DNA of 64,000 nt from IOR16 sp963521065 (GTDB lineage: Bacteria > Bacillota > Clostridia > Peptostreptococcales > Anaerovoracaceae): contig CAUQTI010000005.1 in NCBI GenBank assembly GCA_963521065.1, positions 62,001 through 126,000 of the forward strand, given 5' to 3'. Within the stretch, counting starts at the first letter, position 1. Each line of letters starts with the position of its first letter. The notes beneath the pieces are model-generated. The model had not been told where the DNA came from. It made no database searches and saw only the letters and a list, made by a program, of their open reading frames with translations. A program made the translations under genes and the position numbers. Shown one piece after another: positions 32,856 through 41,045 of this stretch.

Positions 32856-33890
32856 TTATCTTCTTCGATTGTTATTACGATTATTGTTTGGTCTGCAAGG
32901 ATCACAGCAATCATTGAAATTATTATCTCTACAAGGATCACAGCAAGGGTCGCAAATGCATTGACAATCATCTTCATCGTCATCATCTGTTTCTGGATTA
33001 TACTTGCTCTGAATCTGATTTGGGAACAACTGAGGGAAGCTGTCACAAATTGCAGAGGATTCCGGTAATAACTGCACATAACCCGTTGAAAGAACACAAA
33101 GCTGAACTGGAACAACAATCTTTTTCTCACAAGTAACGCATAATGCGATAATGAGGTTTGCTTTTATTGTGCCGTCTGCACAAACTGTTAAATCGCGTCC
33201 CAAATTGTTGGTTGCAAGTCTGGTTTCGCATGCAGGATTACAGAATTCAGTAAAGCGTGGTAAGAATGCACTGTTTTGTGTAGATGGAATACAAAGTTCA
33301 AAGAAATTGGTAAGTAACAGTGGTGCACTTTCCTGAGCGATGTTTGCCTTAGTGTAAACCGTAAAGGTAACTTCGTGATCATACCTGTCGCAAAGCAACA
33401 AATCTAAATAAACCATAACATCGCCGGTAATTGCGATATTTTGTGTGCCGAAGACCGGGGTCCCTCTTCCCTGATCATCACAATCCTGCGTATCTGCATA
33501 AATAATTTTTTCTGAATAAGTACCGTCCGGACCTACAACTGTCACTTCGTCGCCGTTTGCACATTTAATAAAGGTTCCACCCGAAATTGTAGTGTTGATA
33601 TTCAACTTCAAGTTGGTTGGATCTTCCACATTTTGAGGATTAAAGGCTCTCTTGCAGCGAATATCTACGATGCGTTTTAAGCGGTGTCCTCTAGGAATTG
33701 CTGGAGTGAAGCACTGATTGTTGACTGTTTTTAACCCCTGCAGGTTAAAAAGAACAGCATCAAAAACCTTTTGTACATAAATCGGCTCCGAGACAACGTT
33801 GTTTAAATTACCGTCGAATTCACACATGTCGTGTGCGTTGCAGCAATTTGAAAAGAGGTCCGGCGATATACGTCCACCGAAACAACTCAT
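32856..33890 (-). CDS. cysteine-rich protein with Asp-rich/CDPC tail, possible spore-coat type
   Basis: 344 residues from ATG 33890 (MSCFGGRISPDLF), which has AGGAGGT 4-5 bases upstream; the ATG 24 bases earlier lies ahead of that site. The body is rich in beta-type sequence with scattered cysteines (LIIALCVTCEKKIVVPVQLC, ITGDVMVYLDLLLC). The tail has an acidic run (DDDDEDD), a cysteine cluster with three CDPC units and an Asn/Arg-rich end. Cysteine-rich, low-complexity tails are common in spore coat or exosporium proteins of Clostridia, so a structural surface role is likely but not shown. No signal peptide. The DNA of the tail carries a short repeat (CAAGGATCACAGCAA, 32897 and 32932). Confidence 0.6.
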   Translation of the reverse strand: MSCFGGRISPDLFSNCCNAHDMCEFDGNLNNVVSEPIYVQKVFDAVLFNLQGLKTVNNQCFTPAIPRGHRLKRIVDIRCKRAFNPQNVEDPTNLKLNINTTISGGTFIKCANGDEVTVVGPDGTYSEKIIYADTQDCDDQGRGTPVFGTQNIAITGDVMVYLDLLLCDRYDHEVTFTVYTKANIAQESAPLLLTNFFELCIPSTQNSAFLPRFTEFCNPACETRLATNNLGRDLTVCADGTIKANLIIALCVTCEKKIVVPVQLCVLSTGYVQLLPESSAICDSFPQLFPNQIQSKYNPETDDDDEDDCQCICDPCCDPCRDNNFNDCCDPCRPNNNRNNNRRR

Positions 33891-33914
33891 ATATTTACCT
33901 CCTTTTTTGGTCAA

Positions 33915-34213
33915 TTAAGTAATTGGTTTCACAGACAGTATATTCAAAGGAAAAAGATGTGTTACGGATTCTGCCTTGATCGGCGATAAAAATATAGAAT
34001 AAAATTCTAAGACGCATTGCCATGCACCTTCTTGCATTGCGAATAAAGAGATTCCGGCTAAAAATTTCATTTTAAAAGTTTACAATAATAGCGCTTATAC
34101 CTCTTATAGAGATGTCCATTCACTGAAACAGATGGTTAGAGACACAATTTTCTTCATGGTGCTTTATGGTCTAGGATTTACGGTATAAGAATAGAAATTT
34201 TGATAAAAGGAAC
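33915..34213. other. intergenic stretch without a recognised feature
   Basis: About 300 bases between the cysteine-rich gene and the htpG promoter. No ORF, RNA fold or repeat is convincing here; the promoter of the minus-strand gene presumably lies in it. Confidence 0.5.
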
Positions 34214-34273
34214 TTGATTTTTGACTTTCCATAGTTTATAGTAATGTTAGCACTCGTATTGAGTGAGTGCTAA
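34214..34273 (+). promoter_or_regulatory. htpG promoter with CIRCE operator
   Basis: TTGATT (34214-34219), 17 bases and TATAGT (34237-34242) form a promoter. It is followed by TTAGCACTC-N9-GAGTGCTAA (34247-34273), an exact CIRCE element, the binding site of the heat-shock repressor HrcA. Repression would block the start region. Confidence 0.95.
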
Positions 34274-34387
34274 CATTACTTTTTTCTACCTCTTGATGCA
34301 TTAAAACACAGAGGAAGCGAAAGTCGTATTGATTACGGGAGAAAAAAATACCGAGAAAATCGGGGAAATACGAGGGGGCATTTACAC

Positions 34388-36271
34388 ATGGAAAAAAAGC
34401 AGTTTAGGGCAGAATCCAAACGTCTCTTGGATTTAATGATTCATTCAATTTATACGCATAAGGAAATCTTCTTAAGAGAATTGATTTCAAACAGCAGCGA
34501 TGCAATCGATAAATTATACTATAGAGCATTGCAGGAAAATAATACTGGTTTTTCGCGTGAGGACTTTGCAATTACGATTGAGGCAGATAAGGATGCGCGT
34601 ACATTAAAAATTTCCGACAATGGAATTGGTATGACAAAAGAAGAGCTTGAACAAAACCTAGGAACAATTGCACAGAGCGGTTCTCTGGCATTTAAGAAAG
34701 AAAACGAGCCAAAGGACGAGATTGATATTATCGGTCAATTTGGTGTAGGCTTTTATTCTGCATTTATGGTGAGTGATCAAGTGAAGGTGATTAGCAGAGC
34801 TTTCGGTGCAGAAACTGCATATTGCTGGGAATCAGAAGGTGCAGAAGGTTACAGCATCAGCGAGTGCGAGAAAGAGGGCCACGGAACCGACATTATTTTA
34901 ACAATCAAACAAAATGGGGAAGACGAAAACTATGATGAGTTTTTAGAAGCATACCGGATTAAAGGTTTAATCAAACGGTATTCCGATTATATTCGCTATC
35001 CGATTCAGATGATGGTCGAAAAGCACCGCCCGAAAGAAGGAAATGAAGAGGAATACGAGGATTATAAGGAGCTCGACACCTTAAACAGCATGGTCCCAAT
35101 TTGGAAAAAAAATAAAAGTGAATTGACAGAAGAGGATTATAATACTTTTTATAAGGAAAAATTCCATGACTTCACAGACCCGGCAAAAGTCATTCACACG
35201 AGTGTAGAAGGTGTATCTACTTACAACGCATTATTATTCATACCGGCGAAAGCCCCGTTTAATTATTATACAAAGGACTATGAGAAGGGGTTGCAGTTGT
35301 ATTCCAGCGGCGTTTTAATCATGGAAAAATGCGCAGATTTAATGCCGGATTATTTCAGCTTTGTAAGAGGACTTGTGGATTCCCAGGACTTATCGCTGAA
35401 CATTTCCCGAGAAATGCTGCAGCATGACCGTCAGTTAAAATCGATTGCGTCCAGATTAGAAAAGAAAATTAAAAGTGAACTTTTGGCAATGTTGAATACA
35501 GACAGAGAAAAGTACAATGCGTTTTTTGAAAGCTTTGGACTGCAATTGAAATATGGACTGTATGATGGGTTTGGAGCAAATAAAGATACGTTAAAGGATT
35601 TGGTACTGTTCTATTCTTCCTCCGAGAAGAAAATGGTTACTTTGTCAGAGTACGTTTCTCGCTGCAAAACCGAGCAGAAATATATCTACTACGCTTGCGG
35701 AGATACTGTTGAGCGGATTGACAAGCTGCCACAGACGGAGCTTTTAAAAGAAAAAGGATACGAAATTTTATATATGACGGCAGACATTGATGAGTTTGCA
35801 CTGCAAATGCTTCACGATTTTGATGGTAAGGAATTTAAATCAGCTTCCAGCGGTGATTTGGATTTAGAGGAAAGCAAAGAAGAGAAGGAAGCAGCGCAAA
35901 AGCAATCCGAAGAAAATAAAGGCCTTTTGGACTTTATGAAGGAAGCTTTAGGAGATAAGGTTTCAGAAGTGCGTTTGTCGCAGCGCTTGAAAACGCATCC
36001 GGTTTGTCTGACGAGCGCGGGTGATTTATCCTTAGAGATGGAAAAAGTGATTAATGCGATGCCAAACGAGCAGAAAATAAAAGCAGATCGCGTTTTGGAA
36101 ATCAATGCAAAGCACCCTGTCTTGGAGGCGCTGCAGAAATCGTATGAAAAAGATGCTGAAAGAGCAAAAATGTATACGGAGCTTCTCTATAATCAGGCCT
36201 TGTTGATTGAAGGATTTGCACTTGAAGATCCGGTTGCCTTTTCAAATTCGATTTGTTCATTGATTGTATAG
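34388..36271 (+). CDS. htpG: Hsp90-family chaperone HtpG
   Basis: 627 residues, the usual bacterial length. The N-terminal ATPase domain has ELISNSSDAIDKLYY, DNGIGMTKEEL and GQFGVGFYSAFMVSD; the middle domain has LFIPAKAPF and SLNISREMLQHD with the conserved arginine; the C-terminal dimerisation domain is present. HtpG is a cytosolic ATP-dependent chaperone. The gene stands alone behind a CIRCE-controlled promoter and ends at a terminator. CIRCE control of htpG is not universal (in B. subtilis htpG is not under HrcA), which makes the arrangement worth noting. The leader of about 110 bases shows no further element. Confidence 0.95.
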   Translation: MEKKQFRAESKRLLDLMIHSIYTHKEIFLRELISNSSDAIDKLYYRALQENNTGFSREDFAITIEADKDARTLKISDNGIGMTKEELEQNLGTIAQSGSLAFKKENEPKDEIDIIGQFGVGFYSAFMVSDQVKVISRAFGAETAYCWESEGAEGYSISECEKEGHGTDIILTIKQNGEDENYDEFLEAYRIKGLIKRYSDYIRYPIQMMVEKHRPKEGNEEEYEDYKELDTLNSMVPIWKKNKSELTEEDYNTFYKEKFHDFTDPAKVIHTSVEGVSTYNALLFIPAKAPFNYYTKDYEKGLQLYSSGVLIMEKCADLMPDYFSFVRGLVDSQDLSLNISREMLQHDRQLKSIASRLEKKIKSELLAMLNTDREKYNAFFESFGLQLKYGLYDGFGANKDTLKDLVLFYSSSEKKMVTLSEYVSRCKTEQKYIYYACGDTVERIDKLPQTELLKEKGYEILYMTADIDEFALQMLHDFDGKEFKSASSGDLDLEESKEEKEAAQKQSEENKGLLDFMKEALGDKVSEVRLSQRLKTHPVCLTSAGDLSLEMEKVINAMPNEQKIKADRVLEINAKHPVLEALQKSYEKDAERAKMYTELLYNQALLIEGFALEDPVAFSNSICSLIV

Positions 36272-36322
36272 ATATTTGAAAAGCTTGTAATTGCAATACA
36301 TTTATAAATGGATTTAAGTTGC

Positions 36323-36367
36323 ACCCCTTATGAAAGGTATGGTATCATAAGGGGCATGCTTTTTTTT
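36323..36367 (+). terminator. intrinsic terminator of htpG
   Basis: CACCCCTTATGA pairs with TCATAAGGGG and is followed after CATGC by eight T. Confidence 0.85.
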
Positions 36368-36447
36368 GAAATTGCAGATGCGATAAATGAAGAATAGGAA
36401 TCGGGAGACCGATTACAATAGAAGTCAGCAGGAGGACACAAAAAAAT

Positions 36448-38058
36448 ATGATTACAGTTACGAATGTAAGCTTAAATTTCAGCGGTCAGGCGCTGTTCAA
36501 GGATGTAGATTTGAAATTTACTCCGGGGAATTGCTATGGAATTATCGGTGCAAACGGTGCCGGAAAATCAACGTTTTTACGCATTCTATCCGGCGAACTT
36601 GACCCGTCTACCGGAAATGTATCTATGCCGCCGAATATGCGCATGTCTGTTTTAAAGCAGGATCACTTTGCATACGATCAATATACGGTGTTAGATACCG
36701 TAATTATGGGAAATATGAGACTTTATCAGATTATGCAGGAGAAGGATGCACTCTATGCAAAAGAAGACTTCACAGATGAAGACGGAATTAAAGCTTCTGA
36801 ATTAGAAGGCGAATTTGCAGAGATGAACGGATGGGAGGCAGAATCAGATGCCAGCCGTCTTTTACAGGGATTGGGCCTTTCTAATGATATCTTGTACAGC
36901 CAGATGGATTCCCTGACCGGAAAAGAAAAAGTGAAGGTACTCTTGGCACAGGCATTGTTTGGCCTGCCTGAGATTATATTACTGGACGAGCCGACAAACC
37001 ACTTAGATATTCAGGCGATTGACTGGTTGGAGGACTTCCTTCTGGACTATGAGGGTACTGTAATCGTGGTATCTCATGACCGTCATTTTTTGAATACCGT
37101 CTGCACCAATATTGTTGATATTGACTACGGAAAGATTAAAATGTATGTTGGAAATTACGAGTTCTGGTATGAATCCAGCCAGATTATGCAGAAAATTATT
37201 CGGGATCAAAACAAGAAAAATGAAGATAAAATTAAAGAATTACAGAATTTTATCCAGCGTTTTTCGGCAAATAAATCAAAATCAAAGCAAGCAACCTCCA
37301 GGAAGAAGCTCATTGACAAATTGACAGTAGAGGAGCTTCCATCCTCTTCCAGAAGATATCCGTTTGTAGGATTTAATATGGATCGTGAAGCAGGCAAAGA
37401 AATTTTGACCGTAGAAGGAATCAGCAAAACGATTGATGGTGTAAAGATTTTGGACAACGTTTCTTTCCGTGTAAATAAAGATGATAAAATTGCCTTTGTT
37501 GGAGAAAATGAAATTGCAAATACGACCTTATTTAAGATTATTATGGGAGAAATGGAGCCGGATGAAGGCAGCTTTAAATGGGGAACCACCATTACGACTT
37601 CTTATTTCCCGATGGATAATTCTCAGTTCTTTGAGGGTTGCAACTTGAATTTAGTGCAGTGGCTGGGACAATACACAGAAGAAACAACAGAAACCTTCAT
37701 GAGAGGCTTCCTGGGGCGTATGCTTTTTTCCGGAGATGATGTCTTCAAAGCGGTAAAGGTGCTTTCCGGAGGAGAGAAGGTTCGCTGTATGCTTTCGCGT
37801 ATGATGCTCTTTGGTGCCAATGCGTTAGTGCTGGATCAGCCGACAAACCACCTGGATTTGGAATCCATCACTGCAGTGAACAATGGGTTGATTGATTTTA
37901 AAGGAAACCTGCTGTTTGCATCCCATGACCATGAATTTATTCAGACGATTGCAAACCGTATCATAGAATTTACGGAATCCGGAATGCTTGACCGTACCTG
38001 CAGTTATGACGAATACATTCAAGAACAAAGAGAACGTGCATTAGCGTCTAAAAAATAA
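36448..38058 (+). CDS. ABC-F family ATPase with degenerate second nucleotide site
   Basis: 536 residues, two ABC modules, no membrane part: the ABC-F layout of ribosome-associated factors (translation factors or antibiotic protection). Site 1 is intact: GANGAGKST at 34-42 and LLDEPTNHLD. Site 2 has GENEIANTT at 352-360, where the Walker A lysine is Asn358, and DQPTNHLD with Gln464 in place of the catalytic Glu. The inter-domain linker (residues about 240-300) is short and lysine-rich. The sequence is closest in feel to the YbiT-like branch, in which I recall DQPTNHLD as common; the lysine loss I do not recall. GGAGGA lies about 10 bases before ATG 36448. Confidence 0.85.
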   Translation: MITVTNVSLNFSGQALFKDVDLKFTPGNCYGIIGANGAGKSTFLRILSGELDPSTGNVSMPPNMRMSVLKQDHFAYDQYTVLDTVIMGNMRLYQIMQEKDALYAKEDFTDEDGIKASELEGEFAEMNGWEAESDASRLLQGLGLSNDILYSQMDSLTGKEKVKVLLAQALFGLPEIILLDEPTNHLDIQAIDWLEDFLLDYEGTVIVVSHDRHFLNTVCTNIVDIDYGKIKMYVGNYEFWYESSQIMQKIIRDQNKKNEDKIKELQNFIQRFSANKSKSKQATSRKKLIDKLTVEELPSSSRRYPFVGFNMDREAGKEILTVEGISKTIDGVKILDNVSFRVNKDDKIAFVGENEIANTTLFKIIMGEMEPDEGSFKWGTTITTSYFPMDNSQFFEGCNLNLVQWLGQYTEETTETFMRGFLGRMLFSGDDVFKAVKVLSGGEKVRCMLSRMMLFGANALVLDQPTNHLDLESITAVNNGLIDFKGNLLFASHDHEFIQTIANRIIEFTESGMLDRTCSYDEYIQEQRERALASKK

Positions 38059-38084
38059 CGAAAATCAAATAATTTTGTAAACAG

Positions 38085-38123
38085 AAAAATGGAAAGTCTT
38101 GTATGAGATTCTCCATTTTTTTT
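38085..38123 (+). terminator. intrinsic terminator of the ABC-F gene
   Basis: AAAAATGGA and TCCATTTTT form the stem base, followed by more T. Confidence 0.75.
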
Positions 38124-38186
38124 GTTTTTTCCTTGTCGAAAAAGTTCGCATAATAATGAACGTTATGTGAATTTGTCATCTTAAAG

Positions 38187-38215
38187 TTGATTCACGGAGT
38201 AGAATGTTATATAAT
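38187..38215 (+). promoter_or_regulatory. promoter of the split LTA-synthase pair
   Basis: TTGATT (38187-38192), 17-base spacer, TATAAT (38210-38215), 36 bases ahead of the first gene. Confidence 0.8.
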
Positions 38216-38250
38216 TATCAGCGTTATAGATTAAGAAAAAGAGGTTTGCT

Positions 38251-38862
38251 ATGGAAAAAGGTACATTAAATATAGGGCTTGAACAGCTCAAAAATTGGTT
38301 TATATCTAAGAAAAAATCGATCGGGATCATTGGAATTGCCGCGGTAATTATGGTGGGATTGAAACTAGTTCTGTTTTATCAGTTTATGTCCGTACAATCT
38401 AACTTTTTTTTGATTTGGTTGATTACAGGAGCGCTAATTTATCTTTTGTTCTCTTCCTTCAAAAATAAGTGGACTCCGGCAGTGATTTATCTGATATTTT
38501 CAGTGCTGATGTTTGCGGATGTTGCGTACGCCAGTTTTTTTAATCGATATTTATCAATTAATATGCTGGGAGCTGCAGGTTTTTTAGGAGATGTGGGAGC
38601 GAGTATCAAAGCGGTATTAAAGCCTAAGTTTTTTTTGCTTTTTATAGATAATATATTGATTTTCATTACATTGTTTACTTTCGTAAAGAGAAAGAATAAA
38701 TCCGTTTCCGGAGAGCTTGAAGAGGCGTCCCAGTTAAAAACAGAGAAGTTTAATTCTGGTGAATCGGAAATCAACCAAGAAAAAGACCAAGAGAGTATTC
38801 AAGATGTGAAAAAGCTGGAATACTTCGAAGAAAATGAACTGGAAATGGGGCAAACAGAATGA
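38251..38862 (+). CDS. membrane protein resembling the N-terminal helices of LTA synthase
   Basis: 203 residues. Four hydrophobic helices (near 25-45, 50-70, 75-95 and 130-150) with the motif FNRYLSINMLGAAGFLGDVG between helices 3 and 4, which resembles the linker in the membrane domain of lipoteichoic-acid synthases. A highly charged, Glu-rich tail of about 50 residues follows. In normal LtaS the fifth helix and the extracellular sulfatase domain continue in the same chain; here the next gene supplies them, starting within this stop codon (ATGA). The product is therefore probably the membrane half of a two-subunit enzyme. It is not a recent frameshift: both proteins have independent, well-formed ends. 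Confidence 0.7.
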   Translation: MEKGTLNIGLEQLKNWFISKKKSIGIIGIAAVIMVGLKLVLFYQFMSVQSNFFLIWLITGALIYLLFSSFKNKWTPAVIYLIFSVLMFADVAYASFFNRYLSINMLGAAGFLGDVGASIKAVLKPKFFLLFIDNILIFITLFTFVKRKNKSVSGELEEASQLKTEKFNSGESEINQEKDQESIQDVKKLEYFEENELEMGQTE

Positions 38863-41045
38863 AGTTTTTTCGATTCTACCGTCAGTATCTGAGCGATTTG
38901 ATTGATTTCTTTGCTTCTTTGGCATCTCGTTTTTTGCAAGATTGCAAGAAGCTTCAAAAAAATACAAAAAAAAGAGTTCGGGTAACCGTGCTCTGGCTTT
39001 TGGTATTGACCATTCTGATTAATCCCTCCGCTAGCTCACTCCTTACTTCCGTCAATAATCAAGAGTTTTTTTCCTACCATATCAGGGACGTTCTTTCAGG
39101 ACTTACCGGAGGGGTATTTGGTCAGGAAAAACAAGAATATTATTTGTCGACCGGGACTTACGAAAAACAAATTGACGGACCGCTTTTCGGTGCTGCAAAA
39201 GGGAAAAATCTCATTCTAATTCAGGTCGAAGCCTTGCAAAATATTATGCTGAATGCTTCTTATAACGGGCAGGAGCTGACTCCTAATTTAAATCAGCTGA
39301 TTCAAGAGCAGGGAAGCCTTTACTTTGACCATTATTATCAGCAGCTTGGGAGCGGAAATACCTCTGATTCCGAATTTGTGACCAATAATTCTTATTTGGG
39401 AAGCATAGAAAGCTACACATATCAGCTGTATGAAGATAACTATTTTCGGGGGCTTCCGTGGCTCTTAAAAGACCAGGGATATCAAACCGCAGTCTTTCAC
39501 GGATACAATAAGACGTTTTGGAACCGAGAGAATATTTATCCCAAATTAGGATTTGATACATTTATAAACAGTGACGTATTAAAGAATGACAACATTGTCG
39601 GTATCGGTGGAGGAAATATTACAGGCATCAGTGATGAGGCATTTTTTAAACAGTCAATTGAGACATTAAAAACAATGCAACAGCCGTTTTATAGTTTTCT
39701 CATTACCTTGTCCAGCCACCATCCGTTTAAGCTTCCGAAGCAACTGTCGAAGATTACCTTGGAGAAAGAAGACCAAGATACTCTTTTTGGAGATTATATC
39801 AACAGCGTTCATTACGCAGATCAAAGTTTAGGTGTATTTTTAGATTTACTAAAAGAGAATGGCCTTTATGAAAACAGTGTGATTGCGCTGTACGGAGACC
39901 ATTTTGGATTGCCGCAGACCGATTCGGATGTACGGGCACAGGTCAGCAAATTTCTCGGATATGATTATGCGCTAAACCATATGATGAATATTCCTTTAAT
40001 TATTCATGTACCGGGAAGTGAGGTGAATGAAACACTTTCGCTTGCCGCAGGAGAAGCGGATTTTCTTCCGACGATTAGTTATCTGCTTGGCTTGGAACGC
40101 TTGGATACTTTGTATTTAGGACAGAATCTGCTCACTGCGGAATCTGGGTTTGTTTTTGAACAGACACATTTGCTGAAAGGCTCTTTTATCAATGATGACG
40201 TTGTCTTTGAAATGTCGCGCGATGGTGTGTTTTCACATAGTAAGGCATGGCGCGTGGACGATGGCAGTGAAGTAAGCATTGAAGCGTATGAAGCAGACTA
40301 TTTAAAGGCAAAACAATTAGTAGAGCTTTCTGATTTTTACCTGAAAAATGATGTGCTTCGAAAGGCATTGCTACAAGGATTAAGTATAGAAGAAATTATG
40401 AGCGGAACGGCATCGGAGACCGAAAAGCCGGAATTGATTTATACAGTACAGGCAAATGATTTTTCGCAAGACAGTCAATTGAATAAGCTGGTAGAATCCG
40501 GAGAAGGAGTTTCTATCTTGGCGACGCCGTCTACAAGTTGGCAGGGAGAAGATTCTTCTAAAGTTTATTTTATGGATCTCATAGCCTATATGCAGGCGCA
40601 TCCAAATGTGAAATCTTTGGTGCGTTTAGATGAAGATGGAATCGCTATGCTTCGATATTTAAAAAATGATCAGCTGGATCTTAGTGACAGTGAAGCAGTT
40701 GCGGTAAGAAAAGAAATTATATCACGCATTATTCCAGTCATTGAAAGCTTGGACCTCTATACGAAGACAGAGTATGAAGGCTTTAAGGATATGGTTATGC
40801 TTTTGAACAAAGATGCGTACACAATTCCGGAAATAAAAGATTTTTTAGAACAGAATAATCCATGGGCCATTGCGATTGATGCAGACGATGCCGCTTCGAA
40901 GGATTTGGAATATGTCTTAAAAAGAAAAAATAGTTTCGTATACGCTTATGGAGCATCCGGAAGTGCACATGATGAAAAAAGGTTAAAAAGTATTGGATTT
41001 GACGGATTTATAATAAAATCTGCGCAAGAATCGCTCCCGCAGTAA
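38859..41045 (+). CDS. LTA-synthase-like phosphoglycerol transferase with extra C-terminal domain
   Basis: 728 residues. A single helix near 45-63 anchors an extracellular sulfatase-fold domain with the LtaS features: VEALQN metal ligand near 120, catalytic threonine 168 in GNTSDSEF, WNRENIYPKLGFD, SSHHPF and the metal-binding YGDHFGLP. LtaS polymerises glycerol phosphate from phosphatidylglycerol. About 200 residues (from 524) follow that usual LtaS lacks. This part looks like an alpha/beta barrel, with PWAIAIDADDAAS and KRLKSIGFDGFIIKSA recalling the end of glycerophosphodiesterase-type barrels, but no catalytic His/Glu set of that family is visible. It ends 38 bases inside feoB, which is on the opposite strand. 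Confidence 0.75.
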   Translation: MKFFRFYRQYLSDLIDFFASLASRFLQDCKKLQKNTKKRVRVTVLWLLVLTILINPSASSLLTSVNNQEFFSYHIRDVLSGLTGGVFGQEKQEYYLSTGTYEKQIDGPLFGAAKGKNLILIQVEALQNIMLNASYNGQELTPNLNQLIQEQGSLYFDHYYQQLGSGNTSDSEFVTNNSYLGSIESYTYQLYEDNYFRGLPWLLKDQGYQTAVFHGYNKTFWNRENIYPKLGFDTFINSDVLKNDNIVGIGGGNITGISDEAFFKQSIETLKTMQQPFYSFLITLSSHHPFKLPKQLSKITLEKEDQDTLFGDYINSVHYADQSLGVFLDLLKENGLYENSVIALYGDHFGLPQTDSDVRAQVSKFLGYDYALNHMMNIPLIIHVPGSEVNETLSLAAGEADFLPTISYLLGLERLDTLYLGQNLLTAESGFVFEQTHLLKGSFINDDVVFEMSRDGVFSHSKAWRVDDGSEVSIEAYEADYLKAKQLVELSDFYLKNDVLRKALLQGLSIEEIMSGTASETEKPELIYTVQANDFSQDSQLNKLVESGEGVSILATPSTSWQGEDSSKVYFMDLIAYMQAHPNVKSLVRLDEDGIAMLRYLKNDQLDLSDSEAVAVRKEIISRIIPVIESLDLYTKTEYEGFKDMVMLLNKDAYTIPEIKDFLEQNNPWAIAIDADDAASKDLEYVLKRKNSFVYAYGASGSAHDEKRLKSIGFDGFIIKSAQESLPQ

